Below are positions 8,087 through 17,066 of a DNA stretch of 43,248 nucleotides, piece after piece (the stretch's first letter is position 1; each line of letters starts with the position of its first letter). The DNA is from JBGZEX01 sp041846495 (lineage in GTDB: Bacteria > Bacteroidota > Bacteroidia > Bacteroidales > Marinifilaceae). The notes below the pieces were generated by a model. It saw only the letters and a list, made by a program, of their open reading frames with translations. It was not told the origin of the DNA and ran no database searches. The translations under genes and the position numbers were made by a program. The DNA is taken from assembly GCA_041846495.1 (NCBI GenBank), contig JBGZEX010000072.1:1-43248 (forward strand), given 5' to 3'.

Positions 8087-9548
8087 TCCGGAGCGTTTGG
8101 CGGCAATATTTCTGTATGAAAAACAAAGTCCGCTTATATTCAGCAGCGGACTTTTTATCTTTCTTTTTCTGGCTTTCCTCATCGTTTATTCTTTGTTGAG
8201 GAAAAGGGATACGGCAAGGATATTGTTCGTAACCTTATTTTCTTATTATTTTTACTATAAAAGCAGCGGTTTTTACTTTTTTCTGCTGGGCGTGGTTTCC
8301 GCTTCCGATTTTTTGATTGCGCGGCGAATGTATAATACGAAATCGAAACGGACGCGTATGTCGATGCTATGTTTGAGTTTAGGTATTAATCTCGGACTCT
8401 TGGCCTATTTTAAGTATACGAATTTTTTCATGGAGATATTTTCCGGAAGCGACGGTTTCGTTCCTTTGGATATATTTCTCCCCGTAGGTATATCTTTTTT
8501 TACATTTCAGTCCTTGAGTTATACCATAGATGTATATCGTAAACGTATCCGGCCGCTCAACCGTTTCCTGGACTATGCGTTTTACGTTTCATTCTTTCCC
8601 CAATTGGTTGCGGGGCCCATCGTAAGAGCTCGGGATTTCATCCCTCAGATTCGGCGGAAACTTTTTATTTCCCGGGAAATGTTCGGAGAAGGATGTTTTT
8701 TCATTTTCAGCGGATTGTTTAAGAAGGCGGTCATATCCGATTACATAAGTATTAATTTCGTCGAGCGGATATTCGAGAATCCCGGTCTTTACTCGGGAGT
8801 CGAGAATCTTTTGGGGGTCTACGGTTATGCCCTTCAGATTTATTGCGATTTTTCCGGTTATAGCGATATGGCCATAGGTATAGCCTTGCTTTTGGGCTTT
8901 CGCTTCCCGATAAATTTCGATTCTCCTTATCAATCGGCTTCCGTTACCGAATTCTGGAGGCGTTGGCATATATCTCTTTCTTCGTGGCTGAAGGATTATC
9001 TCTACATCGGTCTTGGAGGAAACCGGAAAGGGAAATGGCGAACTTATGCGAATCTGATGATTACGATGTTGTTGGGGGGATTATGGCATGGAGCTTCCTG
9101 GAATTTCGTCGTATGGGGAGGACTTCATGGGATTGCGCTTGCATTTCATAAAGGATGGCGCAGTATGAGAGGTGTGGACAAAACCTATAAGAGCAGCGGA
9201 TGGAAAAAAACGGGTGCGGTTATTCTTACCTTTCATTTCGTGTGTTTGGGTTGGATATTTTTCAGGAACAATGATTTTCACTCATCGATAGTGATGATAA
9301 GGAGTATATTTACGAATTTCTCACCGGAGGTATTTCCCGGTTTGATTTCCGCTTATTATTCCGTATTCGTTCTTATGCTTGCGGGATTCGTCCTCCATTT
9401 CCTGCCCCGTTTTTTTGAAACGGGGTTTAAAAACTTTATGATTCAATTGCCTTTAGCTTTGAAAATCGTAGTTTTTGCACTATTAGTGTATGCGATTATG
9501 CAGATTAAAAGTTCCGATATCCAACCTTTTATATACTTCCGGTTTTAG
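8073..9548 (+). CDS. MBOAT family membrane O-acyltransferase (AlgI/PatA/DltB type)
   Basis: A 491-residue polytopic membrane protein with many hydrophobic segments. The MBOAT core is clear: FFPQLVAGPIVRARDF, the TEFWRRWHISLSSWLKDYLYI block, and LLGGLWHGASWNF with the invariant His339. Such proteins pass acyl groups, usually acetyl, across the inner membrane to a periplasmic partner that modifies a polymer (alginate in AlgI, peptidoglycan in PatA, teichoic acid in DltB). It overlaps the upstream SGNH gene by 14 bases, suggesting coupled translation. A glycan substrate is likely because no acyl carrier protein or Dlt genes are nearby. Confidence 0.92.
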   Translation: MWQIDPERLAAIFLYEKQSPLIFSSGLFIFLFLAFLIVYSLLRKRDTARILFVTLFSYYFYYKSSGFYFFLLGVVSASDFLIARRMYNTKSKRTRMSMLCLSLGINLGLLAYFKYTNFFMEIFSGSDGFVPLDIFLPVGISFFTFQSLSYTIDVYRKRIRPLNRFLDYAFYVSFFPQLVAGPIVRARDFIPQIRRKLFISREMFGEGCFFIFSGLFKKAVISDYISINFVERIFENPGLYSGVENLLGVYGYALQIYCDFSGYSDMAIGIALLLGFRFPINFDSPYQSASVTEFWRRWHISLSSWLKDYLYIGLGGNRKGKWRTYANLMITMLLGGLWHGASWNFVVWGGLHGIALAFHKGWRSMRGVDKTYKSSGWKKTGAVILTFHFVCLGWIFFRNNDFHSSIVMIRSIFTNFSPEVFPGLISAYYSVFVLMLAGFVLHFLPRFFETGFKNFMIQLPLALKIVVFALLVYAIMQIKSSDIQPFIYFRF

Positions 9549-9582
9549 ATAAGGCCAAGAAGTTTAAAGGATGATTGTCCGA

Positions 9583-10398
9583 TTATTGTTTTTCGATGAT
9601 ATTATCGAAAAATGTATTATATGTATCGATATAATCCTCTTCTTCGTTCGTGTGGACCAATACCGGTTTTTGGGTTTTATCGGCAAATTCGCAGACTTCG
9701 TTGTCGAGTCGGTCAGAATACAGGATAATGCCGTCGGCAAAACTGCAAGCCAATTTATTGACGTTGGTATGAGTAGGTTCTTTTACAAGTTTTACATCCT
9801 TTGGCTCTATATTTTCCGTACAGATTTTTTGAGCGAAATTTTCGGATAAACTACCTGCGAATTTGTCCGGATGTGCCGAAAACACAACTTTGGTATTCGT
9901 AAAAGCCGGATCGTCTGCATATTCTTTTTTTAAATATAAAGGGATGAGAGAAGTCAACCAACCTTGACAATATATAAGATCCGGTTTCCAACGAAGTTTT
10001 TTGACCGTTTCGAATACTCCCCGGGAGAAAAATATGGAACGCTCGTCGTTATCGGGAAAAGAATTGCCCGAATCGTCGGTTATCGTATTTCTGCGCTGGA
10101 AATAATCGTCGTTGTCGATAAAATAAACCTGCATTCGAGCCGATTGTATCGAGGCGACTTTTATGATCAGTGGATGATCGGTATCGTTGATTATCAGGTT
10201 CATGCCGGAAAGCCGTATTACTTCGTGCAATTGATTTCGTCTTTCGTTTATACAACCGAATTTCGGCATAAATGTGCGGATTTCCTTACCTTTTTCTTGA
10301 ATTCCCTGTGGTAAAATTCTTCCGATTTTGGACATTTCCGTTTCAGGTAAATACGGAGTTATTTCCTGGGAAATAAATAAGATTTTATTTTTTTTCAT
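9583..10398 (-). CDS. short GT5 glycogen/starch-synthase-like protein, probably not a glycogen synthase
   Basis: The 271-residue product matches only the N-terminal Rossmann half of GT5 glycogen synthases: KILFISQEITPY at the start and KPDLIYCQGWLTSLIPLYLK later. The C-terminal nucleotide-sugar domain is absent. The K-x-G-G-L motif that binds ADP-glucose is replaced by PETEMSKIGR. Short proteins of this kind, annotated as glycogen synthase, are familiar in Bacteroidota; their activity is unclear. The ATG at 10398 is chosen because it has GGGAGG eight bases upstream and a promoter just beyond; a longer reading from 10464 would start upstream of that promoter. The gene converges on the MBOAT gene with a 34-base gap. 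Confidence 0.8.
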   Translation of the reverse strand: MKKNKILFISQEITPYLPETEMSKIGRILPQGIQEKGKEIRTFMPKFGCINERRNQLHEVIRLSGMNLIINDTDHPLIIKVASIQSARMQVYFIDNDDYFQRRNTITDDSGNSFPDNDERSIFFSRGVFETVKKLRWKPDLIYCQGWLTSLIPLYLKKEYADDPAFTNTKVVFSAHPDKFAGSLSENFAQKICTENIEPKDVKLVKEPTHTNVNKLACSFADGIILYSDRLDNEVCEFADKTQKPVLVHTNEEEDYIDTYNTFFDNIIEKQ

Positions 10399-10421
10399 GC
10401 TAATAACCTCCCAAATCTCTA

Positions 10422-10452
10422 CAAAGATAGCATTTTTTTGTGATTCGACAAA
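10422..10452 (-). promoter_or_regulatory. promoter of the short GT5-like gene
   Basis: On the minus strand, TTTG (10452-10449) and TATCTTTG (10429-10422) stand 19 bases apart, matching the Bacteroidota -33 and -7 elements. The predicted transcript would start just before the GGGAGG ribosome-binding site, giving a very short leader. Confidence 0.75.
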
Positions 10453-10776
10453 ATTTAACTTCAACGAATGCTTTCACTCTAAAATATACGGCTTTATAAA
10501 CATTATTTAGATATGACGATGACGGATGGAGTGGAAGCCGTAGCGGACAATAAGCCGTTTCCCGGAACAGAATTCTTCGGCAATGTCATAAATTTAGCAT
10601 ATGTTGTGGACTTTTTCGGTCGATTAACGCTTGCACGGTTCGATGTTTTCGAAATATTCCGGGAAATCGGAAATATCGTCTTATACGGAAGGGATATTTC
10701 GAGAGAGTGTAGAATTCGTAAAGAAAAACATTTTCGTTTTTTTATTTATAATACGGGTAAAACACTATTTTTGTAA
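10453..10776. other. 324-base gap between divergent genes
   Basis: No gene can be supported here. An 87-codon plus-strand frame (10513-10776) lacks a ribosome-binding site and resembles no family I know. A possible -7 element TATTTTTG sits at 10766-10773 without a convincing -33 partner. No hairpin, tRNA or repeat is evident. The stretch may hold the remains of a lost gene. Confidence 0.4.
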
Positions 10777-11208
10777 ATGTCAAAAGAACGTGGAATTCGA
10801 TTTTGCGGAGAAGGAGTTTTTGGCGGTTACAAGTTTTATATAAATCGGATTTTGGTAAAAAAAGCGGATATAGGAAAATCGGGAGAAGATGCTGCCGTTT
10901 CGTATTTGGAAGCCGAGGGATACGTTATTCTCGATCGGAATTGGCGGTGCGGGCATAAGGAATTGGATATCGTTTGTACGGACGGCAAGTTGATAGTGGT
11001 GGTGGAGGTAAAGACCCGTTTGAACGGAGAAGAGTATCCGGCCGAATTGTTGGATGCCGGGAAAAAGCGAAATCTGCTTCGGGCGGGAGCTGCTTATATA
11101 AAATCCAAAGGAATAGAAAAGGAACTGAGATTCGACCTTATTTTGTTGACGGGAGAGAATTTGAAATTAACGCATTATCCCGAAGCGATATTGATGTCGG
11201 AAAATTAA
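10777..11208 (+). CDS. yraN: UPF0102 (YraN) endonuclease-like protein
   Basis: UPF0102 proteins have a small restriction-endonuclease-like fold; their biological role is not settled. The conserved core is visible: IGKSGEDAAVSYLEAEGY, NWRCGHKELDIV and VVVEVKTR, giving the Glu, Asp and E-x-K residues of the nuclease-like site. The ATG at 10777 gives 143 residues, about 30 more than the core needs. It lies only four bases after a possible -7 box, so the true start may be the TTG at 10852 (118 residues). It is the first gene of the 22 kb plus-strand run. Confidence 0.88.
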   Translation: MSKERGIRFCGEGVFGGYKFYINRILVKKADIGKSGEDAAVSYLEAEGYVILDRNWRCGHKELDIVCTDGKLIVVVEVKTRLNGEEYPAELLDAGKKRNLLRAGAAYIKSKGIEKELRFDLILLTGENLKLTHYPEAILMSEN

Positions 11209-11212
11209 ATAT

Positions 11213-11629
11213 ATGGATATGACAACAGCAAAAGCGACTTATTTGGGAGATTTGCGCATAGAGTGCGAACATCTTCAAAGCGGAGTGAAAATCGTTACGG
11301 ATGCACCGGTGGATAATCGCGGCCGGGGAGAAGCTTTCTCTCCTACCGATTTATGTGCGACCTCTCTTGCCGCTTGTATGATGACGATTATGGGTATTTA
11401 TGCCGGAGAGAGGGGCATCGATATAAGAGGTGCCGAAATAGAGATTACTAAAAAAATGGAAACCGCTCCTCGAAGAATTGCAGGAGTGGATATAATTTTC
11501 AATATGCCTGTCCGGAAATATTCGGATAAGGATAAAAAGGCCATGGAGGCGGCTGCTCGTACTTGTCCGGTGTATTATTCGTTGAATGAGAGAGTCGTAA
11601 AGAATGTGAAATTTATTTGGAGGGATTAG
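11213..11629 (+). CDS. OsmC/Ohr family peroxiredoxin-like protein
   Basis: A 138-residue protein of the OsmC family, whose members reduce organic hydroperoxides with two cysteines. Both expected Cys are present, in SLAACMMTIMG and in AARTCPVYYSL, and the conserved FSPTDLCATSLAA helix precedes the first. Substrate preference (OsmC or Ohr type) is not clear from sequence. It starts four bases after yraN. A second ATG at 11219 is an equally good start. Confidence 0.9.
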   Translation: MDMTTAKATYLGDLRIECEHLQSGVKIVTDAPVDNRGRGEAFSPTDLCATSLAACMMTIMGIYAGERGIDIRGAEIEITKKMETAPRRIAGVDIIFNMPVRKYSDKDKKAMEAAARTCPVYYSLNERVVKNVKFIWRD

Positions 11630-11665
11630 GCTTTTTCTCCTGTTTTTTCGGTGAAAATATTGGAA

Positions 11666-12748
11666 ATGGATAATTCGCTTTTGGAAAAATTGGAAATGTA
11701 CGAAGTGCGTTTCCAGGAAATCGGTCAATTGATAACGGATCCCGAGGTTATTAATGAGAGGGAACGTTATGTACGTTTGATGAAAGAATATAAAGATTTG
11801 GAAGAGTTGTCGGCGGCGGCAACGGATTATAAGAAAACTTTGGAGGCTCTTGAAGAATATCGGGATATTGTCGAAGGTGAAAAAGACAGGGAGTTGGTGG
11901 AAATGGCTAAGGAAGAGGGGGGACGGCTTGAGAGTTTGCTGCCGGAAATGGAGAACCGGATAAAGTTGATGTTGATACCGGAGGATACCGACGATTCCAA
12001 AAATGTCATTCTCGAAATCAGAGGGGGGACGGGCGGAGACGAGGCTTGTATCTTTGCCGGGGATTTGTTCCGGATGTATTCGAAATTTTGCGAATCCAAA
12101 GGATGGAAAATCGAGGTCACCAATTATAACGAAGGGCCGTCGGGCGGCTATAAGGAGATCGTGGCCAATGTGCGGGGAGAGGGAGTTTACGGAATTATGA
12201 AATACGAATCGGGGGTGCATCGGGTGCAGAGGATACCGGCTACGGAAACTCAGGGAAGAGTGCATACCTCCGCTGCAACGGTGGCCGTATTGCCTGAAGC
12301 GGAAGAGGTGGACGTACAACTCAATCCGGCGGATATCCGTAAGGATACCTATTGTTCGTCCGGTCCCGGCGGACAGTCGGTGAATACGACTTATTCGGCC
12401 ATACGGCTTACGCATATTCCCACCGGTATAGTAGTTACCTGTCAGGATGAAAAATCCCAGATTAAGAATTTGGAGAAAGCGATGAATGAATTGCGTTCCC
12501 GAATCTATGCCGTGGAGCATCGGAAATATATGGATGAGATAGCCTCCAAACGCAGGACCATGGTTTCTACCGGCGATCGTTCGGCTAAAATCCGCACCTA
12601 TAATTATCCGCAGGGCAGAGTGACCGATCACAGGGTGAATTTTACGATTTACAATCTTGCGGCGGTAATGGATGGGAGTTTGGATGAGATTATCGAACGG
12701 CTTCGTATCGAAGAAAATGCCGAGCGTCTGAAAGAAGCCGGATGGTGA
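11666..12748 (+). CDS. prfA: peptide chain release factor 1 (RF1)
   Basis: RF1 releases finished peptides at UAA and UAG codons. The 360-residue protein has the PAT tripeptide of the anticodon-like loop (RIPATETQGRVHTS), which marks RF1 rather than RF2, and the GGQ hydrolysis motif at 235-237 in SSGPGGQSVN. The ATG at 11666 is chosen since homologs begin near MDxSLLEKLE; the upstream GTG at 11651 would add five residues. There is no programmed frameshift. Its stop is close to the pyrF start, an adjacency I recall from Bacteroides. Confidence 0.96.
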   Translation: MDNSLLEKLEMYEVRFQEIGQLITDPEVINERERYVRLMKEYKDLEELSAAATDYKKTLEALEEYRDIVEGEKDRELVEMAKEEGGRLESLLPEMENRIKLMLIPEDTDDSKNVILEIRGGTGGDEACIFAGDLFRMYSKFCESKGWKIEVTNYNEGPSGGYKEIVANVRGEGVYGIMKYESGVHRVQRIPATETQGRVHTSAATVAVLPEAEEVDVQLNPADIRKDTYCSSGPGGQSVNTTYSAIRLTHIPTGIVVTCQDEKSQIKNLEKAMNELRSRIYAVEHRKYMDEIASKRRTMVSTGDRSAKIRTYNYPQGRVTDHRVNFTIYNLAAVMDGSLDEIIERLRIEENAERLKEAGW

Positions 12749-12774
12749 ATCGGTTTAAAATAAAATATAAGTTT

Positions 12775-13602
12775 ATGACATACAACGAATTATTTGAAAA
12801 TATAAAGAAAAAACATTCTTTTTTATGTGTGGGATTGGATTCGGACATAAAAAAAATCCCTTCTCATTTATTGAAAGCGGAAGATCCGGTATACGAGTTT
12901 AATAAGGCGATTATCGATGCTACGGCCTCTTATGCCGTAGCTTATAAGCCGAATACGGCTTTTTACGAAAGCCGGGGAGCTGAAGGGTGGAGGAGTCTTG
13001 AGAAGACGGTGGCTTATATCCGGAATAATTATCCCGATATATTTGTCATTGCGGATGCCAAGCGAGGAGATATCGGTAATACTTCGGCAATGTATGCCGA
13101 GGCTTTTTTGGAGACTTTGGGATGTGATGCGGTGACGGTGGCTCCTTATATGGGAGAGGATTCCGTAGCTCCGTTCTTTAAGATTAAAGGGAAATGGGTT
13201 GTCGTTTTGGCTTTGACTTCCAATAAAGGGGCTTCGGATTTTCAGATGTCGGAGACTTCGGACGGGAAGTTGTATGAGAAAGTGATAAAAACATCCCGAC
13301 ATTGGGGAGACAGCGATTCTCTTATCTATGTCGTCGGAGCTACCAAAGCGCGGATGTTGCAAGATGTGCGGAAACTCGTTCCGGAACATTTTCTTCTGGT
13401 GCCGGGAGTGGGAGCACAGGGCGGGAGTTTGGAAGAAGTGGCCGAGTACGGGATGAATGAAAAATGCGGATTGATTGTCAATTCTTCGCGGGGAATTATT
13501 TTTGCGGAAACCGGAGAGGGATTCGCCGAGGCTGCTGCCCGGGAAGCTTCCGAAATCCAAAGGAAAATGAAGGCGTTGCTCGAGGCGAAAAATATTATTT
13601 GA
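12775..13602 (+). CDS. pyrF: orotidine 5'-phosphate decarboxylase, long (type 2) form
   Basis: PyrF converts OMP to UMP, the last step of de novo pyrimidine synthesis. The 275-residue length and the DAKRGDIGNT motif, with the catalytic Lys and Asp, identify the longer OMP decarboxylase subfamily 2. FLCVGLDSD near the start and LVPGVGAQGGSLEE toward the end support this. The ATG at 12775 starts the conserved MTYNELFENIKKK; 12742 would overlap prfA and add an unconserved stretch. Confidence 0.95.
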   Translation: MTYNELFENIKKKHSFLCVGLDSDIKKIPSHLLKAEDPVYEFNKAIIDATASYAVAYKPNTAFYESRGAEGWRSLEKTVAYIRNNYPDIFVIADAKRGDIGNTSAMYAEAFLETLGCDAVTVAPYMGEDSVAPFFKIKGKWVVVLALTSNKGASDFQMSETSDGKLYEKVIKTSRHWGDSDSLIYVVGATKARMLQDVRKLVPEHFLLVPGVGAQGGSLEEVAEYGMNEKCGLIVNSSRGIIFAETGEGFAEAAAREASEIQRKMKALLEAKNII

Positions 13603-13675
13603 TGTTTTCCCCTTCTTCCTCATTCGATGTTTTCCGGATGTCGTATATTTATTGTAATATTGTAAGAAAATTGAA

Positions 13676-14578
13676 GTGGAGGAATATCATGTACCGGTGC
13701 TTCTCGAAGAAGCCGTCGACGGATTGAATATCCGTAGCGACGGCTGTTATCTGGACCTGACTTTCGGCGGAGGCGGGCATTCCCGTGTCATACTTCGGCG
13801 TTTGGGGAAGAAGGGACGTCTCATGGCTTTCGATCGGGACGAAGATGTGTTTCCTCATATTCCGAAAGACGAAAGATTGATTTTTGTAAATCATAATTTT
13901 CGATATATCCGGAATTTCGTACGTTATTATAATCTGAAAGTAAACGGAATCATCGCCGATTTGGGGGTATCGTCCCACGATTTCGATGATGCGGAGCGGG
14001 GATTTTCCTTTCGTTTCGATTTTCCGCTCGATATGCGTATGAGCAGGAAATCGGAATTGACGGCTGCGGACATACTCAATAATTATTCGCTTGAGGCCCT
14101 CATACGCATTTTCAAGGAATACGGGGAGGTGGATAATGCCCGTAGCCTGGCAGCCTTTATCGTGAAGAGCAGAGAGGAAAGACAAATTGTCACTTCCGGC
14201 GAATTTTGCCGGTTGATAGAAAGGTTCATACCTAAGAATAAGGAAAAGAAATATCTGGCTAAAGTATATCAGGCTTTGAGGATAGAAGTCAACGGAGAAT
14301 TAAGCGCTTTGGAGAAAATGTTGCACGATGTGGAATACGTGCTTGAACCGGGAGGACGTTTGGCGGTGATAACCTACCATTCTTTGGAGGATCGTTTGGT
14401 AAAGAATTTTATAAAATTCGGGAATACGGAAGGGATTAGCCGTAAAGATCCGGTTTACGGATACGAGTCTTTGCCTTTTAAGGCGGTAAACCGGAAAGTG
14501 ATTCTTCCTTCGGAAGAGGAAATAGCCGCTAATCCGAGAGCGAGAAGTGCAAAATTGAGAATAGCTGAAAAATTATAA
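13676..14578 (+). CDS. rsmH: 16S rRNA m4C1402 methyltransferase RsmH (MraW)
   Basis: RsmH methylates N4 of C1402 in 16S rRNA and is usually the first or second gene of the dcw cluster. The 300-residue protein starts with the family signature EYHVPVLLEEAVDGL and has the SAM loop LDLTFGGGGHSR. IADLGVSSHDFDDAERGFSF and TYHSLEDRLVKNF are also typical. The start is a GTG at 13676, because no ATG precedes the conserved EYHVPVLL. mraZ, normally upstream, is missing; the 73-base gap before this gene holds A/T-rich sequence but no convincing promoter. Confidence 0.95.
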   Translation: MEEYHVPVLLEEAVDGLNIRSDGCYLDLTFGGGGHSRVILRRLGKKGRLMAFDRDEDVFPHIPKDERLIFVNHNFRYIRNFVRYYNLKVNGIIADLGVSSHDFDDAERGFSFRFDFPLDMRMSRKSELTAADILNNYSLEALIRIFKEYGEVDNARSLAAFIVKSREERQIVTSGEFCRLIERFIPKNKEKKYLAKVYQALRIEVNGELSALEKMLHDVEYVLEPGGRLAVITYHSLEDRLVKNFIKFGNTEGISRKDPVYGYESLPFKAVNRKVILPSEEEIAANPRARSAKLRIAEKL

Positions 14579-14958
14579 TGATGCGATTCGGATTTAAGAA
14601 ATACGATGATTTCGTGCCGTCTAAACAAGAGCATAAGGAAGCGAGCCAGACTTCGCTTAAGGGGTTGATAGGAGGGAAGTGGCTTGCCGAAAAAATACAG
14701 GGCAACCTCCACTTCGTCGTATTCCTCGCCGTATTAGGCATATTGTATATTGCCAACGGCTATCATGTGGAGCGTTTGTACAAGCGAAAGGTCAATTTGG
14801 AGAAAGAAGTGGGTAATTTAAGGGCGGAATCCATTTCCACATCTGCCGAGTTGGTATTCAAACGCAAGCAGTCGGAAGTGATAAAGAGAATGGAGAGAGA
14901 GGGCTTGGAATTGGAACCGAGTACGACTCCGCCTATAAAATTAAAACGCAGTCGATGA
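14578..14958 (+). CDS. ftsL: FtsL-like division protein
   Basis: A 126-residue bitopic protein: a basic cytoplasmic N-terminus, one transmembrane helix (about 43-60, LHFVVFLAVLGILYIAN), then a periplasmic coiled-coil segment. Small size, topology and position between rsmH and ftsI identify FtsL, which with FtsQ and a FtsB-like partner activates FtsWI at the septum. Sequence similarity in this family is low, so the call rests mainly on synteny. Its ATG overlaps the rsmH stop, and its own TGA overlaps the next ATG. Confidence 0.85.
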   Translation: MMRFGFKKYDDFVPSKQEHKEASQTSLKGLIGGKWLAEKIQGNLHFVVFLAVLGILYIANGYHVERLYKRKVNLEKEVGNLRAESISTSAELVFKRKQSEVIKRMEREGLELEPSTTPPIKLKRSR

Positions 14959-17066
14959 GTAAAAAGGGAGATATCGTTTTTCGAACGTCTTTGATTTACG
15001 TATTTGTTTTTTTATTTGCCGTTGCAATTGCGGCAAAGGCTTTGACTGTGATTACGAATACGAAATGGAAGGAGATGGACGTACCGGGCAATTATGAGGT
15101 TAAACCTATGGTTTTGCCTCCTAATAGGGGAAATATATGTGCCGACGACGGCCGGGTATTGGCCGTTTCCGTACCGCATTATGAAATTCGTTTCGATCCG
15201 GTGGCCGTGAAAAAAGACATATTCGAAAAAAATATAGACAGTTTGGCTCATTGTCTGGCGGCTTTTTTTGGAGATAAAACGAAAGCGGCTTATAAATCGA
15301 TGATATTAAAGGCTAAAAATCGCAAGCCTTATCCCAATCGTTATTTGCTGATAAACGGTAATAAGTTGAATTATAGTGAATTGAAAATCGTAAGGGAGTT
15401 CCCCATTTTTCGATTGGGGCGAAATAGCGGAGGTTTTCAGCCTGTAGTCAGTCATACTCGTATTCAGCCTTATGTGAATCTGGCTTCGCGTACTATCGGA
15501 TATATAAACGAGGCTAAGGACGGAACTTTCGAGGGAAGGGTGGGAATAGAGAAGTCTTATGAAAAAGATCTCAAGGGGGAAAAGGGGGCGGCCGTTAAGA
15601 AAATCATGTCCGGACGTTGGGTTACGGTAACCGATAAGGAGCCTGTGGAGGGGAACGATGTGATTACCACCATAAATGTGGATTTTCAGGATATTGTACA
15701 AACGGCATTGGCACGGGCTATGAAATTTTACGAAGCGGAAAGCGGAACCGCCATATTGATGGAGGTCAAAACGGGGAATGTAAAAGCCATAGCCAATTTG
15801 GGCAAGGTCGTACCCGGAGTTTATGCGGAACGTAAGAATTATGCCATAAACGATGCTGCGGAACCCGGTTCCGTTTTTAAAGCTTGCGTATACATATGCC
15901 TTATGGAAGACGGTTTTTATTCCGTTAACGATACCGTCGATTTGGGGAATACGGGGGTTTACACGTTTAAAGGGCATTCTTACCGGGAATCTCACGGCAG
16001 CTTGGGGCGGACCTCCGTAAAGAGGATGTTCGAAGAATCTTCGAACGGGGTGACCCGTTTGGTTTATGATGCTTATAAAGATAATCCCCGGAAATTCATA
16101 AAACGTATGAAGGATATGGGAGTAAGCGAAAAACTCGATATCGTTTTGGAAGGGGAAGCCGCTCCTTATATGGAGAATCCCGACTCCCGAACCTGGAGCG
16201 GTTTGAGTTTACCTTCTTTGGCGATAGGATATTCCGTAAAAATGACTCCTTTGCAAATACTGTCTTTTTATAATGCGATTGCCAATAACGGGCAACGTAT
16301 GAGGCCTCGCTTTGTAACTGCCGTCAAAGATAAGGGAGAGACAATCCGGCGTTTCGAGCCGGAGAAAGCGGGTAAAAGAATTTGCAGTGAAAAGACTTTG
16401 GCACAGATGCGGGAAATGTTGGAAGGAGTAGTGGAAAACGGGACGGGGAAAAAGCTCCGGAATCCTTACTGTAAAATTGCGGGAAAGACCGGTACTGCAC
16501 GGCTTGCCCTCCCCGGAAGAGGTTATGCGGACAATAAATATGTGGCGAGTTTCGTCGGATATTTTCCGGCGGACGAACCTATGTATTCCTGTATCGTCAT
16601 GGTCAATTCTCCTTCCAATTCCAAAGGGTATTATGCAGCTTCCGTTGCAGTTCCCGTTTTTAAAGAAATATCCGATAAGGTCTATGCCATGAGTTTAAGA
16701 GATTGTAAATCGGATTGTATTTCGGGGAGAATCGGAAGTCCCGTATTCAAAAACGGTTATTGGGATGACGTAAAACGTATATTGAAGGAATTCGACGTGG
16801 ATTATGAAGTGACGGAATCGGACAGGCCTTTCCGATGGGTGAAAGCGTCGAATGAAGATACGCTTAAGGTGTATGTAAAACATTTGAGTACGGATGATTC
16901 GGTCGTACCCGATGTAAGGGGAATGGGACTTAGGGATGCGCTTTATATACTCGAATCGCGAGGACTTGAAGTCGGCATATCGGGAGCGGGCAGCGTACGC
17001 TCCCAGTCTCTTGCTCCGGGAAGCCGTTTTAAGAAAGGTAATTATATACAAATAGAGTTGAGATGA
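14955..17066 (+). CDS. ftsI: septal peptidoglycan transpeptidase FtsI (PBP3) with C-terminal PASTA domain
   Basis: A 703-residue class B penicillin-binding protein that cross-links septal peptidoglycan. It has a single N-terminal transmembrane helix (about 10-30), a pedestal dimerisation domain, and the three transpeptidase motifs: SxxK at Ser306-Lys309 (EPGSVFKA), SxN at Ser362-Asn364 (ESSNGV) and KTG at 511-513. A PASTA-like domain ends the protein (VPDVRGMGLRDALYILESRG). That domain makes it longer than the E. coli FtsI and recalls Spo VD-type proteins; it is a usual form in Bacteroidota. It overlaps ftsL and murE by ATGA. Confidence 0.95.
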   Translation: MSKKGDIVFRTSLIYVFVFLFAVAIAAKALTVITNTKWKEMDVPGNYEVKPMVLPPNRGNICADDGRVLAVSVPHYEIRFDPVAVKKDIFEKNIDSLAHCLAAFFGDKTKAAYKSMILKAKNRKPYPNRYLLINGNKLNYSELKIVREFPIFRLGRNSGGFQPVVSHTRIQPYVNLASRTIGYINEAKDGTFEGRVGIEKSYEKDLKGEKGAAVKKIMSGRWVTVTDKEPVEGNDVITTINVDFQDIVQTALARAMKFYEAESGTAILMEVKTGNVKAIANLGKVVPGVYAERKNYAINDAAEPGSVFKACVYICLMEDGFYSVNDTVDLGNTGVYTFKGHSYRESHGSLGRTSVKRMFEESSNGVTRLVYDAYKDNPRKFIKRMKDMGVSEKLDIVLEGEAAPYMENPDSRTWSGLSLPSLAIGYSVKMTPLQILSFYNAIANNGQRMRPRFVTAVKDKGETIRRFEPEKAGKRICSEKTLAQMREMLEGVVENGTGKKLRNPYCKIAGKTGTARLALPGRGYADNKYVASFVGYFPADEPMYSCIVMVNSPSNSKGYYAASVAVPVFKEISDKVYAMSLRDCKSDCISGRIGSPVFKNGYWDDVKRILKEFDVDYEVTESDRPFRWVKASNEDTLKVYVKHLSTDDSVVPDVRGMGLRDALYILESRGLEVGISGAGSVRSQSLAPGSRFKKGNYIQIELR

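Noticed and set aside
10513..10776. 87-codon plus-strand frame in the gap before yraN
   Set aside because: No ribosome-binding site, no family, and composition rich in Phe and Val as in antisense frames; kept only as a note in the gap entry.
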